Source: Apiosordaria backusii (Eukaryota > Ascomycota > Sordariomycetes > Sordariales > Lasiosphaeriaceae). From it: a DNA stretch of 28,713 nucleotides. The translations under genes were made by a program, and so were the position numbers. Under the pieces are notes generated by a model. The model had not been told where the DNA came from and ran no database searches. It saw only the letters and a program-made list of their open reading frames with translations. The stretch's first letter is position 1, and each line of letters opens with the position of its first letter. This document shows positions 21,797 through 28,713 of the stretch, piece after piece. The stretch spans positions 1 through 28,713 of the forward strand of contig JAUKTV010000034.1 of NCBI GenBank assembly GCA_030549205.1. The letters run 5' to 3'.

Positions 21797-24112
21797 ATGA
21801 AGACAGCTTCAGTTTTGGTGGCGGCCTTAGTCGCCGCCTCGTCGGCGGCTGCCGAAGTAGCGACAAAGCCGAGAATCTACTTTCCGCGCCACGTGAAGAG
21901 GCAGTTTGGGAATACGACATCATCTCCGCTTGATCCCGAGTTGAGCTCGTTGACGTCCCTGACAGACAACCCGAGCGTAACAGTAATCATTACCTCGGTG
22001 CCTGTTGCCACCGTCACTATCACACCGACCTCGACTTCGACCCCGGATCCCGGAGAAGAGGAGGAGGAAGAGGAGGAGCCCATTGTTATCGTGCCGAGTG
22101 GTATTGTCACCACCACTGCTACCTCCACTTCGATCAGCGTGTCGGAGTCTGCGTCGGAATCTGCGTCGGAATCTGCGACGGAGTCTGCAACGGAATCAGC
22201 ATCATCTGCGTCGTCAACTTCTGCGGATGAGGAGACCATCACCTCGACACCAACCGAGGAGGAGCCAACAGCGACCCCTACTGCTTCAGCGAACAGCTCG
22301 CAGGAACCTGAGCCAGAAGAGACCACCACTACCGTTGGGCCGACAGCTCCCTCCAGCAGCAGTGTTGAGCCTGAGCCCACCGTTTCGTCTACGGAGGTTT
22401 CTACCAGCGAGCCGGAACCCCCAGTTACCACCAGCTCCCAGCCCGAGCCGACAATTTCTTCCCTGGACCCTGGGCTCCCGATCACTACCAACATTACTCT
22501 GCCTGACCTCTCGACCGTTCTCCCGGATCTCTCGACCGTTCTCCCGGATCTCTCGACCGTTCTCCCGGATCTTTCGACCGTCCTCCCGGATCTCTCGACC
22601 ATCCTCCCCACCCTTCCAACCACCGTCCCCACCCTTGACCCTCAGCCGACCCCAACAAACAGTACTATTTCCGATGAACCAGAGCCGACACCCACAATTA
22701 CCAGCGACCCAGTGACAGACCCCACAGACGTGCCCAGTTCCGTCGTCACCACAGATGGCCCAGGGCCTACAATTATCACCAGCGAGCCCGTGACAGATCC
22801 AGGAAACAGCACTTCTACAGAGCCGCCCGTTACTCCTGGGCCAACAGACATCACCAGCACAGCAGAGACGTCCGTACCCACCGATGTGCCAACCTCTGGA
22901 GTGATCAGCAATCCAGGATTCTCCAACACCACCACCTCTACTCCGGAGCCAACAGGTGTCACTTCTGCTGTCCCATCGGGCAGCTCTTCTACGCCAATCA
23001 TCTCTAACCCAGGCGCTGGCAACAGTACCACCTCGCTCCCGCCTGCTATCGAGACCACTCAACCTGCCACTACCGGCCCTACGTCGGTTGCCGGCACTAG
23101 CGAACGTGTCACCAGCATCGGCGTGATCGGAAGCACTACCCAGTCAGCACCATGGCTCCCGACAACAATCATTGTGGCCCCGACTTCGACTACCGCGTCA
23201 GGTGCTGTTCCCACAACTGCCAGCGGGATCCCGACGAATTTCCCCAAGGCTATCCAGCCCGAAAATGGAAACGATGAGATGCCCGAGGACACCATTCTCA
23301 TTCAGATTGGATTCTCACAGGGATACAACTATCCCTTCCTGGTCAGCGAGAACAAGGCTGCGGCGCAAATCTTCAAGTATCTTCCCAGGGCGCTGGCTGA
23401 GGCTGCACAATTCGACATCCAGAAGGCCCAGGTTAAGAGACTGGTTCCTCTGGATACCCTGAGCTCGCTTGGCTACATTACCGCTTGTGCCATTGTCACA
23501 TACCCGCAGTCGATGGTGGATGCTTTGACTAGTGATATCAAGTTTCCCAACTCTCCGCTGTACAGAAACCCCGACATTCTCGTTTACAACCTCACTCAGC
23601 AAATCAACCCAGCCATCCCCATCACGTACGGTTCGGCCTACGAGGGTGGTTCGATCGGTGGTGGAGGAGGTGGCGGTACCAATGGTGGCGGCAGCGGCGG
23701 TGACCCCTTCGGCACCGGTGGCGATACCAACACCCCAACCGGATCCCAGCGTGGAACCACTGCCGCTATTGCCGGCGGTGCCGTCGCTGTGGCTGCCGCG
23801 TATGGTGTGGTCATGTTCGTGATTGCCCGTCGCTACAAGCGCAAGAAGCAGTTGCACCGCCGTGCTAGCTCCATCAGCAACCCATCTGACATGCGGGAGA
23901 CGCCTCGCGGCGGCAGCCCTGCGCTCATGGGTGGAGCTCTCCTGAGCAGGGATTTCACCGGTTATGGTGCTGTTGCGGCTGGTTCAGGGTCCGGGTCTAC
24001 GGGACAACCGGGTGGTCGGGATAGCCACGGCAGTGGACGGAGCGGCGCCGGCAACTCTGGACGCTTCATCTCTGCTCCTGTCGCGGCTGAAAACTCGCTC
24101 GGGTGGAACTGA
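21797..24112 (+). CDS. msb2: Msb2-like signalling mucin (771 aa, single transmembrane segment)
   Basis: Predicted surface sensor of the Msb2 type, which acts above the Cdc42/Ste20/MAPK cascade in stress, filamentous growth and host-surface responses. Seen in the sequence: signal peptide (residues 1-19, MKTASVLVAALVAASSAAA); a dibasic KR at about 34 that could be a Kex2 site; a Ser/Thr/Pro-rich, probably O-glycosylated region (about 40-490) with an acidic E run near 86-93, SESA/TESA repeats near 115-140 and five LPDLSTV-type repeats; a folded extracellular domain (about 495-612, with IQIGF, NYPFLVS, IFKYLP, LGYIT and NPAIPI); a Gly-rich linker; a transmembrane helix (about 655-677) followed by RRYKRKK; and a cytoplasmic tail of some 90 residues ending AENSLGWN. 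The folded domain and tail fit filamentous-fungal Msb2 as I recall the family; no search was run. The frame continues upstream to an ATG at 21668, but the signal peptide and the candidate intron support 21797. No coding intron is needed. A different WSC/mucin-like sensor is the main alternative. Confidence 0.7.
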   Translation: MKTASVLVAALVAASSAAAEVATKPRIYFPRHVKRQFGNTTSSPLDPELSSLTSLTDNPSVTVIITSVPVATVTITPTSTSTPDPGEEEEEEEEPIVIVPSGIVTTTATSTSISVSESASESASESATESATESASSASSTSADEETITSTPTEEEPTATPTASANSSQEPEPEETTTTVGPTAPSSSSVEPEPTVSSTEVSTSEPEPPVTTSSQPEPTISSLDPGLPITTNITLPDLSTVLPDLSTVLPDLSTVLPDLSTVLPDLSTILPTLPTTVPTLDPQPTPTNSTISDEPEPTPTITSDPVTDPTDVPSSVVTTDGPGPTIITSEPVTDPGNSTSTEPPVTPGPTDITSTAETSVPTDVPTSGVISNPGFSNTTTSTPEPTGVTSAVPSGSSSTPIISNPGAGNSTTSLPPAIETTQPATTGPTSVAGTSERVTSIGVIGSTTQSAPWLPTTIIVAPTSTTASGAVPTTASGIPTNFPKAIQPENGNDEMPEDTILIQIGFSQGYNYPFLVSENKAAAQIFKYLPRALAEAAQFDIQKAQVKRLVPLDTLSSLGYITACAIVTYPQSMVDALTSDIKFPNSPLYRNPDILVYNLTQQINPAIPITYGSAYEGGSIGGGGGGGTNGGGSGGDPFGTGGDTNTPTGSQRGTTAAIAGGAVAVAAAYGVVMFVIARRYKRKKQLHRRASSISNPSDMRETPRGGSPALMGGALLSRDFTGYGAVAAGSGSGSTGQPGGRDSHGSGRSGAGNSGRFISAPVAAENSLGWN
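22499..22603 (+). repeat. Five 21-bp tandem repeats coding LPDLSTV
   Basis: Four LPDLSTV units and one LPDLSTI (residues 235-269), followed by degenerate 7-residue units (LPTLPTT, VPTLDPQ). The DNA units (CTCCCGGATCTCTCGACCGTT) are almost identical, so copy number is likely to vary between strains. Confidence 0.9.
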
Positions 24113-26070
24113 GACAACCAGAAGCCTTTTTTTCCTGGATTACGACCTGATCTGACCACCATGTAGCCCGTCGCACTCTGGGGTGTGTTGCTTTCCGATG
24201 CCGACTCTGAACATTTATTACTCTTCGATCACAAAGCAACAACATGACCACCTCCCTCAAGCGACGACGATGACGACGAATCCATTTCTTTTGACGTTTG
24301 AGTGTTGAGCGAGAGCGAGAATCCCGGATTCCTTTTTTATTTTTGTCACTTTTTGTCCTTTCATCAGCTTCGATACCCCTCGGGTGGTTTTTAGCGCGTG
24401 TTGTTTGCTTGTTTAAACCACTTTCCGCGAGTGTTTTTGCCTCACTCCCTCGAGGCCAGCATTTTATCAAGGCAAAAACCCTCTACGAACCGGGTACCAC
24501 ACTCTTGTATAGACGGACAGACGGACGGATAGGACGGGAAAACGGAACTCAGCGCGAAAGAGAGCTTTCCCCGTTGTTTCAGACCGTTTCGCCGCTCAAC
24601 AAATCACCAACCAACACCTACTACAACCAGCCATTTTTTTATCTGTCGCCATTTTTTGTTGTTATTTACAAACTTATTGTTGTTATTGATACACTTCTTC
24701 AATTTTGAAAGTACGGGACATGGGGAAACAAAAATCACCTACCTACTCAACAGGTCGTATTTATTTTTATTTTGGAACAATTTTTGTGTATAAAGAAAGT
24801 CGACTTTGGGGGTGTTTGTTTTTACTCGTGCCATATTTTCAAAACTTTTTATTTTACCCCCCTCATCACTGTTTTTGCTCTTCCAACGTCAAGTTGGGGA
24901 GCCAAAAGAACGACCAACCCACCTTTTGCTTGGTTGAGTTTTGTTTTGGTGGTGGGGGGTTTTTTAGTATTAATTACTTTTTTTTTTTTTGAGGAGAAAG
25001 CGAAAGAGAGAGATACAATAGGAGTTGGAGGGGAGATGGGAGATGAGATGAGAAACGGGATGAAAAAACGGGGGGAGGTGGAACATGTGTCGATGGTCAG
25101 AGCAGAGAGGATTTAACTTTGTTTGTGTCCAAGTACGAGATGTGATGATGTGGGCAAGATTATTATCAAGGGGAACGCAGGTTCCTCTTGCACAAGACAT
25201 ACACAGATGATTCTCAGGACTTGAAAGTTCGACCACTATGTACATAGCAGAGTGCGAGAGACAAGATGTTAGAATCCGGGCAAGAATAATTGAGGGTTGA
25301 ATACTGCAGTTTTTGGATGGATATGTGCAAGTTGGAAGTGAAATGTTTTGACCGTTTGATATAGCTTGGGATGAAAGGGACGACTGAGCTTTGACATGAT
25401 GAGATGAACTAACGTGGGTGTGTGGGATGTGGTTCAGATGAAAACGGTTCCTGAGCAACGGCCAGATAGGTACTTAGAGTTTGTGCTACCAGTACTAGGG
25501 TACTGCCCGTTGTCATCCCAAGGTTTGGCCTGTTTGAGAAATCCTGAAGCCTGGAAGCTGAAGGATTGAGGTACCACAAACCAGCTTGAGATGTGAGACT
25601 GATGTTTTCAGCTCTCTGGCACTTTCTCAACTGCAGAGGAGCAATACTCCAGTTAATAGGAAGCCAGTGGTGTGTGTAAATGAGGGGTGGATTTGCAATT
25701 TCATTGGCTGGGTGAGCCACCTCTGCTCCCGGTCCCGATGCGGACAGGATGCGCTGTGCTGTGCGGCGGGCAGGACAGCACAGGGGAGCAGGGAGGACGA
25801 TCACTTGGGTTTTGGTTCACTTCAATTACTTCGTATTGCAAGTAATATGTTCTTGGTTTTTTTCTTCATCCTCGATCAACCAGCCGTCACTTTAATTCAT
25901 CCATTGTTTGAGGAGCGGCAAAGGACTGTCGGAGTTGGTCTTGATGAGCATTGATTGATTGAGAGCGCGATACTAGGGATTCACTTACACGCGCTGAAGG
26001 ACCCACAAACCACTGTCGAGTTCCCCTTCCCCCTGAGAGACGGGACGGGAGTGATCAGTGAATGCCCTGA
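24113..26070. other. Intergenic region between the two genes: 3'UTR, then promoter of the transporter
   Basis: The first 900 bases or so are T-rich with many homopolymers (for example the T run at 24979-24990), consistent with a 3' untranslated region and downstream flank of the mucin gene. From about 25100 the sequence is mixed. Short frames on both strands have no domain or splice support. An ATTGG (inverted CCAAT) lies at 25703-25707 upstream of the transporter. No gene is supported. Confidence 0.5.
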
Positions 26071-26367
26071 ATGACGATGTTGGACAACAGCAACAGCGAC
26101 GACAGAGAAGGTCAATCTACCACGGTGGCAGCGAACAATACCGACATTCATGTGGGAGATGTAGGTATCTCATCAACCCCGTCAACTTCGACCACCGCTG
26201 GAGATGGGAAACCCACCAGGAAAATGATCATCACGCCCCCAAGCACAACGACAGAATCCTGGGAGTCGGAGTCAGATGATCCAGAAAAGGGATATGGTCA
26301 TGATAATGAAGAAGAATATGGCTTTTTTGAGCGAGGGAGGGGAAGGAGCCGGAGGGGGAGGGGGCAT

Positions 26368-26412
26368 GATGATGATGATGATGATGATGATGACGACGAG
26401 GACGACGAGGAG
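26368..26412 (+). repeat. GAT/GAC microsatellite coding a poly-aspartate run
   Basis: Eight GAT codons, then GAC GAC GAG GAC GAC GAG GAG, giving ten Asp and then EDDEE in the cytoplasmic N-terminus of the transporter. Likely length-variable; unusual for this family's N-terminus. Confidence 0.85.
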
Positions 26413-26566
26413 CAATCACCCCATACGATTAAACGCAAGCCCAACCCCCAAAAGGAGGAGTTCATTTATACTCTTCAAGAGGAAAAAGCCGTGGTGAGGA
26501 AATTCGACAGGAAGGTGGTGGTCTTCATGGCGGTGTTGTATATGCTTGCTTTTTTGGATCGGTCGA

Positions 26567-26621
26567 GTATGCCCCCCTTGCTCACCCTCAACATGGATGG
26601 TAAACTGACCATGAAAAACAG
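26567..26621 (+). other. Intron 1 of the transporter gene (55 nt)
   Basis: Donor GTATGC, branch CTGAC at 26605-26609, acceptor ACAG ending at 26621. Removal joins LDRS to N-IGNARIANMD, the expected family motif. Confidence 0.85.
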
Positions 26622-26969
26622 ATATCGGCAACGCGAGGATAGCAAACATGGACAGCGATTTACAGTCTGACCCCCCCAACCCGCAGTTGTACTCGTATGC
26701 TCTGTCATCGTTTTACTTGGCGTATCTGCTGTTTGAGTGGATGGCGATTCTCTGGAGGCTGATACCGGCGCATGTGTATGTTGCTGTGCTGGTTGCTTCG
26801 TGGGGGGTGGTGGCTTGCTTGCAGGGGGTGGCGACGAGTTACCCGGTGTTGATCGGGCTGAGGTTTTTGCTGGGGATTGGGGAGGCGGGGTTTACGGGGG
26901 TGCCGTTTTATTTGAGTTTTTTCTTTAGGAGGGGGGAGCTGGCGTTGAGGACGGCGGTGTTTATCTCTG

Positions 26970-27026
26970 GTATGCTCTTTCTAACTTGGGTACTTTTTGT
27001 TGTGGTGATACTGATGTTGTGTACAG
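26970..27026 (+). other. Intron 2 of the transporter gene (57 nt, phase-neutral)
   Basis: Donor GTATGC, branch CTGAT at 27011-27015, acceptor ACAG ending at 27026. Removal gives AVFISAAPLATSF, as in the family. Its length is a multiple of three and it has no in-frame stop, so an unspliced reading stays open and would add a hydrophobic insert. Confidence 0.75.
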
Positions 27027-28031
27027 CGGCACCACTAGCGACGTCTTTCAGCTCGACACTCGCGTTCGCTATCACTTCTCTTTCGAATGTCATTCCTATC
27101 GCTCCTTGGAGGTTGTTGTTCCTCATTGAAGGTCTCCCGTGTATATTGATCGCGGGATAGCATGGCAGATCATCCCTGACTCACCGCAAACAGCCCAGTT
27201 TTTGACGGCGAGGCAGAAGAAGATTGCGAGAGTGAGGTTACAGTCTGAGCATCAACAAGCGGCCCCTCTAGCAGTGGGAGCGGCCTATCTGCGTTGAAAG
27301 ACCCGGTGGCCTGGACAACGTCGGTTATAATCATGCTCACCAACCTAGCCTATTCCTCCCTCCCGGCCTTCTTACCGACAATCCTAACAGCAATGGGGCA
27401 CTCCTCTTTATCCTCCCAAGCCTTGTCCGCACCGCCATATCTATTATCGTTTTTGATCGTCCTCGTAACAGCATATCTATCAGACCTCTACCGCTCCCGA
27501 GGCCCCTTCCTCATCTGCCACGCCCTCTGTTCCTGCGCTGGCTACCTCGTCCTAGCATTCTCGGAGAGAATGGGCCTCGAACCAGGCAGCTGGCTCCGTT
27601 ACGCGGCTGTCTTTCCCGCGGCAGTCGGGTTCTTTAACGTGGTGGTGCTGACGATAGCATGGAACGTCAACAACCAAAAGGGAGGAGGGAAGGAAAAGGG
27701 CGTTGGGTTTGCGCTGATGCAAGTTGTTGGACAGTTGGGGCCGCTGGTGGCGACGAGGTTGTATCCTGATGGGGATGGGCCGTTTTTCACGAGCGGGATG
27801 GGGGTTTGCGCTGCGGCTATGGGAGGGGTGGTGGTGTTGGCGGCTGGGTTGGTGAGGTATATGGATGGGGTGAATAAGAGGTGGGAGAGGGAGGAGAAGG
27901 AGAGGGAGGGGGAGGAGGGGGTGCAGTTGATGGAGGGTGAGAGGGGGATAAAGGCGGAGAGGGGGGGTTTAGGTATATGCTTTAATTTGACTTGTTGGTT
28001 TATGGCTGGAGGTTTCCTGGGGAATGGGTAA

Positions 28032-28713
28032 GGAATGGGGTATTTCAGGTTGGACATGGTTTGGATATGGGTATTTTGGGTTTGAAGGTATATCATAGCA
28101 TGGATGGCTTGAAGGGTAGGTATACACAGCAAGGGCGAATATTTTGGTACAGCGGTCTTGGATGGATTTCACTTGGCTTCGGATATGGAATCAAAACAAC
28201 ACGGTTTACTTAGGATACTTATAATCGACACAAAACTTCAGCTTTACACCAAGATTGCTCGTCGATGCTCTTTTGGCCCTTGAGCTAATCCAAGTCAGTG
28301 AAATCTCAGGTCGCTCGAGTCGCCGCTCGAAAGCAAACAGTAGAGTAGGTATTCACCATCAGCGCTCCAGTGGCAAACTCACCTCGATTCTCCTCGGTGA
28401 AGCTTAGTCACCTCTCTCCCATATCCCCGTCCCCTATCCATTGTCATCCTCTCTTACCTATCCAAAAACTATTACTGCGCCGCCCACCCGCAAACCTCAA
28501 ACACCCACCCAAGCTTTGCCCTACCTTAACCCTCCGTACCAGGTAGGTACTCGTAAGCCCGTGTTTCGCCGCCCCATGCAGTAAAACGTAACACAGAATG
28601 TCCCTCCCACATAAGACACACGCACACACGCACACACACACACACTCAAGCTCAACTACCGACTTGGCTCTTCCGACTGGTCCGACTGGTTCGGCGGTGG
28701 CGCTGTGTTTAAC
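28032..28713. other. Downstream flank; no supported gene
   Basis: The 3' flank of the transporter gene, then mixed sequence. Short minus-strand frames are unsupported. Confidence 0.5.
28616..28645. repeat. CA microsatellite
   Basis: A 30-base CA/CG-type run (ACACACGCACACACGCACAC and onward). Typical of intergenic DNA. Confidence 0.85.

Larger units (their letters stand above)
26071..28031 (+). pseudogene. MFS anion:cation symporter (Dal5/allantoate permease type) with two frameshifts
   Basis: A plasma-membrane transporter of the major facilitator ACS family, whose members import organic anions such as allantoate, nicotinate, pantothenate or related compounds; the substrate cannot be told here. 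Exons: 26071-26566, 26622-26969 and 27027 onward. Features: an acidic N-terminal extension of about 140 residues; LDRSNIGNARI at the end of helix 1; GEAGF and YLSFFFRRGELALRTAVF; PWRLLFLIEGLP; the central-loop PDSP motif; then C-terminal helices ending VRYMDGVNKRWERE. In exon 3 the frame is lost at 27155-27160 (GGGATAG, in-frame stop at 27158) and again near 27252-27258 (GGCCCCTC). Each time the downstream homologous frame needs one extra base. The expected length with both breaks bridged is about 616 residues. Either a recent pseudogene or homopolymer sequencing errors. The C-terminus past about 27970 is uncertain. Confidence 0.75.

Noticed and set aside
21877..23062. Long minus-strand and alternative-frame ORFs across the mucin gene
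   Set aside because: Shadows of the repetitive Ser/Thr/Pro coding sequence. The plus-strand frame has a signal peptide, conserved domain and transmembrane helix.
24970..25458. 162-codon minus-strand frame between the genes
   Set aside because: It ends in a homopolymer-rich flank, low complexity, and no recognisable family.
27139..27193. Possible third intron of the transporter (GTGTAT donor, CTGAC branch, CAG acceptor)
   Set aside because: Splicing it leads to a stop within about 20 codons and would delete the conserved PDSP loop. The unspliced sequence codes for that loop.
27233..27280. Intron candidate GTGAGG to CTAG/CAG to explain the second frameshift
   Set aside because: It joins to a wrong frame that loses the C-terminal helices.
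28444..28641. 65-codon minus-strand frame near the right edge
   Set aside because: It begins in the CA microsatellite (Cys/Val repeats). No coding evidence.

Overview
The window is from a filamentous ascomycete (Pezizomycotina; a Sordariomycete fits best, but the species cannot be named from sequence alone). Three observations support this: short introns with GTATGC-type donors and CTGAC branch sites, a fungal Msb2-type signalling mucin, and a long AT-rich block with the signature of repeat-induced point mutation (RIP). The window has two compartments with a sharp boundary near 18400.

Region 1 to about 18400 is gene-free, AT-rich, mutated transposon DNA. CA and TG dinucleotides are almost absent over long stretches, while CC, CT and GC survive. 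This is what CpA-to-TpA mutation of both strands leaves. Recognisable parts are: (a) the 3' end of a plus-strand Ty1/copia element cut by the window's left edge (1-1926), with reverse transcriptase and RNase H relics and a 3' LTR; (b) a full-length relative (7213 to about 13435) with two LTRs and reverse transcriptase and RNase H relics; (c) a 123-bp LTR plus polypurine tract of a different, minus-strand copia-like element (13878-14012); (d) two nearly unmutated solo LTRs (15881-16303 and 17519-17892), each with a perfect 5-bp target-site duplication, inserted into already mutated DNA; (e) a direct repeat of about 210 bp (3318-3525 and 6166-6385), one copy heavily mutated and the other mostly intact. 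The remaining AT-rich DNA is decayed repeat of unassigned family. The outer ends of the LTR elements kept CA/TG while their inner parts lost them.

Region 18400-28713 has ordinary composition and holds two genes, both on the plus strand. The first, at 21797-24112, encodes a 771-residue Msb2-like transmembrane mucin, an osmotic and surface sensor upstream of MAPK signalling. It has a CT-rich promoter tract and two candidate 5'UTR introns; the second of these would remove an upstream in-frame ATG. The second gene, at 26071-28031, encodes a major facilitator transporter of the anion:cation symporter (allantoate/Dal5-type) family. It has two good introns, but its third exon carries two same-direction one-base frameshifts in G and C runs, so it is either a recent pseudogene or has sequence errors. 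The DNA between them and on either side shows no supported genes.

No CRISPR, operon, rRNA or tRNA was seen. The genes do not form an obvious pathway. The notable biology is the layered transposon and RIP history beside a signalling-mucin gene.
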